Assembly (NCBI GenBank): GCA_002361655.1
Contig: DETM01000003.1
Coordinates: 1-29,769 of the forward strand
Source: Prevotella sp. UBA3288
GTDB lineage: Bacteria > Bacteroidota > Bacteroidia > Bacteroidales > Bacteroidaceae
Direction: 5' to 3'
Length of the DNA: 29,769 bases
The number at the start of each line of letters is the position of its first letter. Within the stretch, counting starts at the first letter, position 1. This document shows positions 24,301-29,366 of this stretch, one piece after another. The notes below the pieces were generated by a model. The model saw only the letters and a program-made list of their open reading frames with translations. It was not told the DNA's origin and did not search any database. A program made the position numbers and the translations under genes.

Positions 24301-27069
24301 AACTGGGCAATTCCGCGTGGCCTGTCGCTCGACTTGAACAAGGCCGACAAGGGCGTGCAGTTGACCAGTGATGCGCTGAACACCACTGCCGAGCAGGACT
24401 ACACGCTGATGTTCTGGTTCAGGACTGACGCCGACGGTCGCGGTACGCTGCTCTCCAACGGTCGCGGCGTGAAGGAAGACAATGGTGCCAACAACCAGTT
24501 CCACATCGGTTTCGAAGGCGACACTCTGCGCTACCGCTCGAACGGCTTTGCCGTAGATGTGCCCGGCAACTGGAGCGACGGTGGCTGGCACAACTTCGCC
24601 ATGACCGTCAATCGAGGACGCAACGTGGCTAATATATATATAGACAAAGAGGTACGCGCGACCTTCGAGGCCGACTCGTTGGGAGGCATCAGCGGCGGCT
24701 ATCCGCTCATCGGCGCTACCCGCTACGACGTGGTGAGCAAGAATGGCGACGTGCAGGTGGTTGATGCCGACGACGCTATGACGGGCAACGTGGACGAACT
24801 GATGTTCTTTGCACAGGCACTGCCGCAGCAACTCATCGGCACCTATGCCTCGAAGAGCCCCAATGGCGACGAGGCCGGTCTGCAGACCTACCTGAGTTTC
24901 GACCGCATAGAGCGCCAGAAGGACAACGACCTCGAACTGGTGCCCTACGCCTACAGCAAGAAACTCTATCTCGACGACAAGGGCAAGCCACGCTATCAAC
25001 TCAACCCGGAGACCAAGGAGCCTACCGATACTCTGGTGCGCGACTACGTGTTTGCCGATGCAGAAGATGTCATCTTGAAGCGACTCACTAACAAGCAGGC
25101 AGCACCTGTGGTGCCCAATGATAACGTGACCAACCTGAAGTTCTCGTTCATCGGTAAGGACAACCAGATACTCGTCGAGATTGATGAGACGCCCTCGAAG
25201 TTGAACCACCGCAACATCTATGTCACGATGCGCGACGTGGAGGACAAGAACGGCAACACGATGGCTTCGCCGCAGACGGCCTGCTACTACGTAGTGAACA
25301 GCAGCCTGCAGTGGATGGTCAACCGGCTGGACTACACCATGAAGTATGGAGCCAGCGAAGAGGTGGAACTGCCGTTCTACAACTACAGTGCCACTCAACA
25401 CAACTATACCATCGAGAACTGCCCGAAGTGGCTCTCACTCAATAAGTATGGGGACGTGATAGCACCGCAGATGCTCGACTATGTGACGGCTACGGTCAGC
25501 AAGGACCTCAACGTGGGTACATACAACGAGATTATCTATCTGACCGACGAGAAGGGCATCACCGAGCCGTTCTACCTCAACCTGACCGTTGAGGGCGAGC
25601 AGCCCGACTGGGCTCAGAACGTGAGTGGCGAACTGCTGAAGAACTCGATGAGCATCAGCGGACAGGTGTTTATCTACGACGAACTGGACACCGACTCGCG
25701 CGACATCGTCGGCGTGTTCGACGACCAGAACGTCTGTCACGGCTATGCCAACATCAGCCACGACGTGCAGAGCGGCGAGACCGGCCTCTACCTGACCGTC
25801 TACGACAGTCTGGCCACCGGCCGCGACCTGAACTTCCGCCTGTGGCAGTACCACACCGGCCGCGAACTGGTGCTGACGGCTACACCGGCCGTCAAGTTCG
25901 AGAGCGGAGCCGTGCTCGGCACCGACACGCCGGTACGCCTAGAGGCTAAGGACAGTTTCGTGCAGTACTTCAACCTGAAGCAGGGCTGGAACTGGGTGTC
26001 GTTCAACCTGAAGAGCAAGCAACTCGACGACGTGAACAAACTGCTCAGCAGCATACGCTGGAACGACGGCGACATGATTACCCCGCTCGGCAGCAGCCTG
26101 ACGATGACCTACGAGGGCGACAAGAAGCGCTGGATTGCCTCTCCCGGCATGAAGGACTTCGTTATCTCGCCGCAGGAGGCTTATGCCATCAAGGTCAAGG
26201 AAAACTGTAAGTTGCCCATCGGCGGCACAGTGATCAGTGACGAGGAGTCGCGCAAGATCTCTGTCAAGCAGGGCTGGAACGCCATCGGCTATACACCGAT
26301 GATCAACCTGACGGTAGAGACGGCACTGAGCGACTACTACGACCAGGCTGAGACCGGCGACGTGATCAAGAGCCACACCGAGTTTGCCTACTTCACCAAG
26401 ACGGGCAACACCGGTCGCTGGCGTGGCAGTCTGCAGTACATGAAGCCCGGCGAAGGCTACATGCTGCTGCACAAGAGCACCATGAGAGGCTCGTTCGTCT
26501 ATCCGTACTACGACCTTAACAGCACCTACCGTGAGGTTTGGTCGACAGCCAGCACCAGCCGCAATGCAGCACAGGCCCGTCAGTGGCGCACCACGATGAG
26601 CGTCAGTGCCGTGGTCGAGGGCTTCGAGCCCGAGGATGGCGACATGCTGGTGGCCTACGCCAACGGCGAGGTGGTCGGATCTGCCGCCCTGTCGGCCAAT
26701 GAGGCTTATGGGGCCAATGGGGCCAATGGGGCTAATGGGGCCAATAGGCCCAATGAGCCCAATGAGGCCAATGAGGCCAAGGTGCTCTACTTGAGCATTG
26801 CCGGTAATGAGGCCCCTGCCGGGGCTGCCGAAGGCTCTCTCTGGTTCGCCATCGAGCGCGACGGTGAGATAGTGGCTTCTACCGGTGAGGTGATGACCTA
26901 CAGGGCCAATGCCGTCGTAGGTACTCCCGACGAGCCGACAGCCATCAACTTCGTAAAGGCTGACTTTGAGAGTGGCCGGTGGTACACCGTCAGTGGCATG
27001 ATGCTGCAGAAGCGCCCGACGAAGAAGGGACTCTACATCTACAACGGCAGAAAAGTCGTGGTGAAGTAA
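15328..27069 (+). CDS. Giant (~3,913-aa) secreted multidomain surface protein
   Basis: The ATG at 15328 gives a textbook signal peptide (MYHSTNILRGRPWLMLLALF, cleavage near TAAASYED); an in-frame ATG at 15280 would add 16 residues. In window positions: an N-terminal beta domain (15421-15900); FN3-like segments (15950-16880); three ~220-residue GLUG-like modules (16900-17560, 17566-18230, 18232-19100), each with DW-F, GNGHT and GGFIG/GGLIG; FN3 (19250-19540); carboxypeptidase-regulatory-like units (19552-20090); an unassigned region with ILRDPPGAYSTNTLAKG (~21150); a hydrophobic stretch (~22216-22290); a Big_5-like unit (23545-23700); two LamG-like domains (23705-24255, 24325-24890); GWNW and GWNAIGY units (25966-26500); and a tail KKGLYIYNGRKVVVK. 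No enzymatic motif was recognised. A role in adhesion or glycan binding is inferred from the domain types. Export by type IX secretion is plausible but unproven. Confidence 0.88.
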   Translation: MYHSTNILRGRPWLMLLALFAWLLPQTAAASYEDEADNYEVTLGGSNVVIINAPVYDQDGSDTWVYDGKLYVTWEGQSEKVQVLHWGAAETDIPSAQSSLRTSFKTSIEGFFDIKLGSSSSTTRLTKGKDVEGKLQRNSDGLTFDFTAEWAVPYSLLGKKLTFSWTVKRNGNGATVLDREVKNLKTVTITMPTASSKLEPFVSMAIPSQNHPGKIEVPWFLASDSIVSVYYEYDDVKGVHHKEYIKDINRGSILLDADEPHHNFRLVCSYKESAAKGTYLIEGVSSAKQNLGMLHSPIAMTARMVPGQKAKAEVKWSIPYVNEDDLAPTDFFEVQRSLTGLEADFVTVYQEPYIPTNKKATYAFIDSTLVEDITERMLKNGGTLDNVVYRVRRTMTKDWNWAANSCYSSTRCILDNLHLLTIADYSAKWEDQRAYTVRASWQYGNEQGGVWDERAQMLLSVISRNKAGQVVDSVVYTLDPTDRARRYKVVPLTRSCVYYDIKVYVERGQSPLNLYEKVEDYFFPIRTNADWAAFRDKVQAAKGQHDVNARLYTDISETDIFIGWGTEIAYRGVFDGNGHTLTVRTAANERVMAPFRYVGNATFINLHTAGAIQTSERDVAGLIANVLEGSTVNIIGCRSSVDIGTTYNGESNNGGFVAQVNKNATISMRNCKYDGSIEGEKSIKNGGFIGSVDTGGQIVIDNSLFEPKHIGTSSEDCHTWARTASGATLTLINSYATTEYSEYDLQNRFVINSANDWHRFAVAVNNAVNTKDINAILMSDITISEHCGVTTGAYYRGTFDGNGHTITFNKSGFSENYIGLFRHAGNATIKNLHVNGTIKTTGQYAGGLIGNVVNGNNVSIENCRSSMTINTTNRTNGGFISRLGDNSTATIRNCKFDGSFEGSESQSNGGFIGYCQDNSTATLENCLFEPDHLSTKFAACETWARKSESAKVTVTNSEAITHYSPSTIIIRSEDDWDKFVQMVKDANNSYWVDAILQADISVKKSVGFSDAPWRGTLHGNGHTITIDIESGNNSSAALFPQVYSVTITDLHVKGKVNGGIHSAGLIGGAISGDPTITLNHVWVSTEVNCSSTHAGGFIGHSNNAYLNLTDCLFDGKINTNNADGSYIGCIVGWSGSGGRWTFDRVYSHPSARPEAKIIWFCVYYNGNALPWGTNGSSFTVTSTEWTDWGVNHYNKTNQSEVVSLMNGREAGTWQLVNNNAVPVMQTTEKTLTGTQLAEALGNDNWEVVDGKVVPMKLTSSSDVTADQLLVNITGGWTKANGVLVPETSTTDYVTPTIVTHTADDFKEFYHENSGKIEKELLTQTRQSSVLLTWNTDGYPIDFFNVMRRVKGEGDNDWKVIATNLDQMSYEDTSVSPLATYEYKVVAINDCEGRDSTETQAKVGECKHTGRLEGYVRFNDGTSAAGIQVDVFHDGQQVTSVYTDDNGHYVADELSYYGDTKVDYEVSAVSNRPGVEFSPKRPSVTFNAHSNDETMREIVVQNGKHFSGFVMYDGTSIPVKGANFKVNGQTVYNTQGKVLETDYDGSFSFQVLPGIDTIQVVMNGHKFTNNGYYKSAAGHDFTADVANTYFYDATKVKLAGRVVGGNDQGKLPLMNNFSKNNLGDSLTIVLALEGDNTSWLVYDNQNPNRTERREVVRHQHNGDKHYTTVKTERKRMTIWPDERTGEYEVLLPPVRWKVQQVYCSGYPTLFQEGQVSEVVDLTDCLTQKDTTYVGTYKDIDTITVVDPKVRCHAVYNRIYHSPVEVTYRQLGYDTFSYFGDKNYMATDLAGNSTEVPLAWLDPKDSVTVHYSFGHPVYSVERKYTIELQVGENYYYNNDQTRKPDIVRLGGGMAMMQNGLKPGSFDAPVEVDSLGRARFTLQANQTPVLLTGDNALKTVTFTVLRDGTFIEAKPLQAYVLNMFPIGTSKDILTEGHPVLFDILRDPPGAYSTNTLAKGSTLNFSYAMNLTLTAGVSMWFNTAKKLDLVDATVAAPAGAGKAVGPIMSGQAEEVTVNELMYNMQGNKAFSYTMVVNNNISTSGDPSMVGADADLYIGTVQNVVLTPMSTIRAVTKKMFEQKAGSLGGQNKVSTVAKNVSYGSMVKIADGINAKGDTIYLIRDVAIGYGPKMQSQFVYSQKQILTQIIPNKAKEIVDMMFCGTKADAQAIADSTGRPVYWSLREPTDSMFAVVNRQMQKDTLYNYCKDKPEKGLNYMVVIPTGKSHKDFQDEVTEKYKILLDWTEIIAQNEMEKLQAHDLLTNYDIAGAQGVNYSETFDANYAESWTHHFPVVTEVNFFAPAASYGLAAGSIVGTILSSYLLSMKEMKFWKSPTVERAVVDEPGGEKNGVTINFSGELKQYKIYPVAIYGTIGSTSGAKAYNRTESFTIACDPMSRLNVDVYRVRPNTSLKDSVGLTNIYTNYNFNKMYNEVYQQVESEVKDADIFGPRGFVFRTRGGATQNPWENERKTIFYNSGRTLDERTLKICNPRIRLDKQSVSGVSVNDAAHFKVYVSNESEKPEATEGLTALTLFAVDQANKNGAKISVNGQTLTTNGMTVTVVPGTETELDMEVRAGQGFEFDGLTIGVMSPTDPVNTKELLAFNVHFLREAGGVNIAVPNDKWVLNTNAQVDSKRGWYIPVTINGFDRHQHNFDHIEFQYKESQRGDDAWTNLCSYYADSTLMAGANGVRELMKPNGNIVTRFYGEGWVTERTYDLRAVVFCRNGSDFLTTSSKVITGIKDTRRPQLFGTPEPKSGLLTAGDDIIFNFSEDIENNYLSAITNFEVKGEVNNNSISENVSVQFDGKGSIESDARRNFSGKDLTIDLMIKPDNAERDMPLFSHGTNGQKLQLWLTKDNKLKAVVNKQEFVSDSTITRRGFTQVAMTLNQKDSLVTFFNGGVQAGKPHKLTSLYIGTGPLIFGRTNELDRNGSQYYQGRMMEARLWYSAMDGGLIGTVYGGHRLTGFEKDLVDYYPMNEGSGKYVKDLTQGANARLIDVNWAIPRGLSLDLNKADKGVQLTSDALNTTAEQDYTLMFWFRTDADGRGTLLSNGRGVKEDNGANNQFHIGFEGDTLRYRSNGFAVDVPGNWSDGGWHNFAMTVNRGRNVANIYIDKEVRATFEADSLGGISGGYPLIGATRYDVVSKNGDVQVVDADDAMTGNVDELMFFAQALPQQLIGTYASKSPNGDEAGLQTYLSFDRIERQKDNDLELVPYAYSKKLYLDDKGKPRYQLNPETKEPTDTLVRDYVFADAEDVILKRLTNKQAAPVVPNDNVTNLKFSFIGKDNQILVEIDETPSKLNHRNIYVTMRDVEDKNGNTMASPQTACYYVVNSSLQWMVNRLDYTMKYGASEEVELPFYNYSATQHNYTIENCPKWLSLNKYGDVIAPQMLDYVTATVSKDLNVGTYNEIIYLTDEKGITEPFYLNLTVEGEQPDWAQNVSGELLKNSMSISGQVFIYDELDTDSRDIVGVFDDQNVCHGYANISHDVQSGETGLYLTVYDSLATGRDLNFRLWQYHTGRELVLTATPAVKFESGAVLGTDTPVRLEAKDSFVQYFNLKQGWNWVSFNLKSKQLDDVNKLLSSIRWNDGDMITPLGSSLTMTYEGDKKRWIASPGMKDFVISPQEAYAIKVKENCKLPIGGTVISDEESRKISVKQGWNAIGYTPMINLTVETALSDYYDQAETGDVIKSHTEFAYFTKTGNTGRWRGSLQYMKPGEGYMLLHKSTMRGSFVYPYYDLNSTYREVWSTASTSRNAAQARQWRTTMSVSAVVEGFEPEDGDMLVAYANGEVVGSAALSANEAYGANGANGANGANRPNEPNEANEAKVLYLSIAGNEAPAGAAEGSLWFAIERDGEIVASTGEVMTYRANAVVGTPDEPTAINFVKADFESGRWYTVSGMMLQKRPTKKGLYIYNGRKVVVK
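26698..26778 (+). repeat. In-frame 9-nt repeat array (Ala-Asn-Gly type)
   Basis: Nine consecutive 9-nt units of the form AATGGGGCC, with variants, encode NEAYGANGANGANGAN and then RPNEPNEANEA within the giant protein. Two units of the same 9-mer (6087-6104) occur in the non-coding gap upstream of the GH127 gene. The array sits in a loop of a small C-terminal beta module. Confidence 0.9.
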
Positions 27070-27070
27070 T

Positions 27071-27145
27071 TCGAAGCATCGAGACGTCGAAGAATCGAAA
27101 CATCGAAACCTCGAATGTCGAAGCATCGAAATATCGAAACATCGG
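27071..27145 (+). repeat. 8-nt tandem repeat (TCGAAACA type)
   Basis: Nine units start with TCGA and are spaced every 8 nt (one is 7 nt), filling nearly the whole gap between the giant gene and the lipoprotein gene. The lipoprotein frame stays open through it, but the translation is only a repeat read-through. Confidence 0.85.
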
Positions 27146-27161
27146 AAAAAAAGAAAAGATT

Positions 27162-27962
27162 ATGAAAACAATAAAATTAATATTCGTACTGCTGGCAGGC
27201 CTCGCCCTTGGGGCCTGCAGCAGCGACGACGACAACGGTAACAGCGGCAACGGCAACAACAACGGCACGAATACCGGCTATACGGAGAACGTGCCCGACA
27301 AGGCTCCCGTGTGGCAGGTTGACTGGAGCCACAACCAGGAGCGTCCGGAACTGGCGGAGCCTGACTATGCATCCATCTACGAGTACTGGACCAGCCTGAT
27401 GGTGCAGATCGAAGACGAACTGATGCCCTATGCCTCGGGCGACGACCTGCTGGCCATCTTCATCAACGGCGAACTGCGCGGGCTGACAGGTCCGGCCGTC
27501 GTCGTAGGCAGCAATGAGCCTATCCCCGGCATGTTCATGATGAAAGTGTGGGGCAACGAGACGGACTCGGAAAAGGTGTACATCACGCTGCAATACTACA
27601 ACCAGACGCTGAAGCAACTCTTCACCCTGGGGGACAACATCACCCTTGACCCCGACGCCACCATCGGCATCGACTCGGACTTCATACCCGAGTTCACCTA
27701 CGGCTCGGCCAAGTATCCCGTCGTGATGGGCATGAGTGTCAGCAGCGTCATTGCCAAGGCTGCCATCACGGCTGTCAGTGGCGACTACTTCGCTGCCTTC
27801 GTGGGCGACGAGTGCCGTGGCACGGGGGTTGTGGCCAAAGGCACGTCAATGACGGTCTACGGTCGAGAGGAAGGGGAGAGCGTCACGCTGAAATACTACC
27901 AAGCGGCCACGGGAAAGGTCTTCACCTTCCCGGACATCGCCAAGATGAAGCGCGGGATTTGA
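27162..27962 (+). CDS. Probable surface lipoprotein with two small beta modules
   Basis: The 266-aa protein starts at the ATG at 27162, preceded by purine-rich AAAAAGAAAAGATT. It has a lipoprotein signal with lipobox LGAC (Cys19). The residues after the cysteine read SSDDDNGNSG; an acidic stretch at this place is the known surface-export signal of Bacteroidota lipoproteins, so display on the outer face is likely. A Gly/Asn linker leads to two copies of a module: residues ~93-156 (DDLLAIFINGELRG, MMKVWGNE, YITLQYYN) and ~206-256 (GDYFAAFVGDECRG, MTVYGREEGE, VTLKYYQAATGKVF). The same module appears twice near the C-terminus of the giant protein just upstream. It is probably the last gene of the surface locus. 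An anchor or partner role is inferred from these links. Confidence 0.82.
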   Translation: MKTIKLIFVLLAGLALGACSSDDDNGNSGNGNNNGTNTGYTENVPDKAPVWQVDWSHNQERPELAEPDYASIYEYWTSLMVQIEDELMPYASGDDLLAIFINGELRGLTGPAVVVGSNEPIPGMFMMKVWGNETDSEKVYITLQYYNQTLKQLFTLGDNITLDPDATIGIDSDFIPEFTYGSAKYPVVMGMSVSSVIAKAAITAVSGDYFAAFVGDECRGTGVVAKGTSMTVYGREEGESVTLKYYQAATGKVFTFPDIAKMKRGI

Positions 27963-27982
27963 ACTGTTCAAACCAAGATAAG

Positions 27983-28021
27983 AAGAAGATATGCCTTTTG
28001 GGGCATATCTTCTTTTTTTTG
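27983..28021 (+). terminator. Strong intrinsic terminator ending the surface locus
   Basis: AAGAAGATATGCC (27983-27995) pairs perfectly with GGCATATCTTCTT (28002-28014) around a TTTTGG loop. A run of T follows (eight from 28013 to 28020), 20 nt after the lipoprotein stop. On the other strand it lies about 80 nt beyond the luxS stop and could also stop that transcript, though the T-run there is weaker. Confidence 0.9.
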
Positions 28022-28097
28022 TTAGTGCAGTTTCTACCTACAGAGACAGTCAAGGATTATTATGAGATGCAACTTGACATCCAAATACACACAGGTC

Positions 28098-28592
28098 CTA
28101 GGCATCGGCAAAGATGCGACCGTCGCCAAGGGTAATCTGTAACTTGGCGTATTCGCTATGGAAGTCGTGCTGCAGACGCTCCAGATAGCGTCGGCTCTCC
28201 CACTTACACATGGGCAGGTCGTGCAGCAGGTAGTTACCACAGGACTCAGGCCGGGTGGCCGGCACTTCAGTCTGAGTCAGAATCCATTGTAGACATGCTA
28301 TCGTTAATCGGCGCATATCCTCTACGTTATATGTGCCGGTCATGATGATATACATGCCGGTGAGGCACCCCATGGGACCGACATAGACCACATCATCCTT
28401 GACCTCGCTGTTGCGGAACCAGGTGGCCATAAGGTGCTCCAGACTGTGCATGGCAGCAGGGGCGACAGCCGGCTCTTGGTTGGGCTCGGTGATGCGGAGG
28501 TCGAAAGTCGTAAAACCTCTGTCTTCGCGTGAGACATAGATGCCCGGCTTCAGGCGGGTGTGGTCGATAGTGAAACTTTGTATGACTTCCAT
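28098..28592 (-). CDS. luxS: S-ribosylhomocysteine lyase (AI-2 synthase)
   Basis: The 164-aa protein starts at the ATG at 28592 (MEVIQSFTIDHTRL); the open frame extends upstream over the intergenic gap and into pfs, but family length and alignment fix this start. LuxS cleaves S-ribosylhomocysteine to homocysteine and DPD, the AI-2 precursor, in the cytoplasm. The metal site is visible as HSLEHLMATWFRN (His-x-x-Glu-His) plus Cys in SCGNYLLHDLPMCKWES. The catalytic cysteine lies in GPMGCLTGMY. It follows pfs by 43 nt on the same strand, so the two successive enzymes of the detoxification route are probably cotranscribed. No promoter-like box was seen in the short gap. Confidence 0.96.
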   Translation of the reverse strand: MEVIQSFTIDHTRLKPGIYVSREDRGFTTFDLRITEPNQEPAVAPAAMHSLEHLMATWFRNSEVKDDVVYVGPMGCLTGMYIIMTGTYNVEDMRRLTIACLQWILTQTEVPATRPESCGNYLLHDLPMCKWESRRYLERLQHDFHSEYAKLQITLGDGRIFADA

Positions 28593-28635
28593 GATTAATT
28601 GAAGAATGAAGAATCGGTTGCCCGTGTGAAGAATC
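28593..28635. repeat. pfs-luxS spacer with GAAGAAT repeats
   Basis: The 43-nt spacer holds three GAAGAAT heptamers on the plus strand (two adjacent, one after a 12-nt gap). This is the same short repeat type as the gdhA-rlpA spacer. No promoter or gene is visible in it. Confidence 0.6.
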
Positions 28636-29331
28636 CTACAGGCTCTCGATAAGCGACTTGGTGGCGAGGAAGGAGTTGGCAGAGACGGTGTCCCAGAAAT
28701 CGTGGTACTGCGAGGCGTGGTCGTCACGCAGCGGTATGTCGCTGACAACACGGAAAGAGATGAACGGCACGCGGTTGAGGTAGCAGGTGTGGGCGATGGC
28801 ACACGACTCCATGTCGACAGCCTTGGCCTCGGGGAAGTGACCCACGATTTCGCGCATCTTCTCCTTAGAGTCTACAAACCAGTCGCCGGTGACAATCAGT
28901 CCGGGGACAACCCCGATGCCGCCCCCTCCCGAGGGAGAGGGAAGTGTTCTCTCGTGGTTTCCCAACGAGGGGAGATTTTTTAGTTGCAGGGCTTTCTCGA
29001 GGAGATAGGGGTCAGCCTGAAAACGGACGGGGAGTCCCTGCACCTGTCCATAGACGGTGGTATTGTCGATGGCAGCACCGCAGTACACGTCGTGGTAGGC
29101 CAGGAAGGTGCTCACCACGATGTCCTTCATGTGGACATCGTCGCCGTTGCCGCCGGCACAGCCGCTGCTGATGATGCAGTCGGGGTGGAACTCGTTGATC
29201 AACTGTTGTGCGCCGAGGGCGGCATTGACCTTGCCGATGCCGCATTTGATGACCTTCACCTGTCCGTCGGTGAACAGAGACTGGAGTTGGCGCAACTCCT
29301 TGTCCATGGCGACTATGATTCCTATTTTCAT
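28636..29331 (-). CDS. mtnN: 5'-methylthioadenosine/S-adenosylhomocysteine nucleosidase
   Basis: This 231-aa cytoplasmic enzyme (also called Pfs) removes adenine from S-adenosylhomocysteine and methylthioadenosine, feeding S-ribosylhomocysteine to LuxS. Family residues are present: Glu12 (VAMDKEL), the phosphorylase-fold SGCAGG around residue 56-61, Glu175 (AVDMESCAIAH) and Asp198 (RVVSDIP). Between LEKALQLKN and GLIVTGDWF lie 24 residues (~120-143) rich in Pro, Ser and Gly that are not expected in the family. At this point the E. coli enzyme has only a short loop before GLIVSGD. They are encoded by small hairpins at 28903-28974. The catalytic residues are intact, so the enzyme is probably active. 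It starts 35 nt after typA ends. Confidence 0.93.
   Translation of the reverse strand: MKIGIIVAMDKELRQLQSLFTDGQVKVIKCGIGKVNAALGAQQLINEFHPDCIISSGCAGGNGDDVHMKDIVVSTFLAYHDVYCGAAIDNTTVYGQVQGLPVRFQADPYLLEKALQLKNLPSLGNHERTLPSPSGGGGIGVVPGLIVTGDWFVDSKEKMREIVGHFPEAKAVDMESCAIAHTCYLNRVPFISFRVVSDIPLRDDHASQYHDFWDTVSANSFLATKSLIESL
28903..28974. repeat. 72-nt palindrome-rich insert inside pfs
   Basis: Exactly 24 codons long by inferred boundaries. Plus-strand hairpins are GGGG-ACAA-CCCC (28903-28914), CCCTC-CC-GAGGG (28924-28935) and CTCGTGG/CCAACGAG with one bulged base (28951-28969). Composition is much more G/C-homopolymeric than the flanking coding sequence. The boundaries are estimated from remembered homologues. 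Confidence 0.65.
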
Positions 29332-29366
29332 TTAACCTTTAACCCTTAACCTTTAACCTTATCATA
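29332..29366. repeat. typA-pfs spacer made of TTAACCT-type repeats
   Basis: About four units of TTTAACC / CTTAACC fill most of the 35-nt gap. There is no recognisable promoter, which fits cotranscription of typA, pfs and luxS. Confidence 0.75.

Noticed and set aside
26979..27161. An N-terminal extension of the lipoprotein gene through the 8-nt repeat
   Set aside because: It would overlap the end of the giant gene and bury the lipoprotein signal peptide. The ATG at 27162 gives a proper signal and lipobox.
28593..28802. An N-terminal extension of LuxS overlapping pfs
   Set aside because: The extension is a low-complexity antisense-like reading of pfs and the spacer. LuxS family length (~160 residues) and the MEVIQSFTIDH start fix the ATG at 28592.
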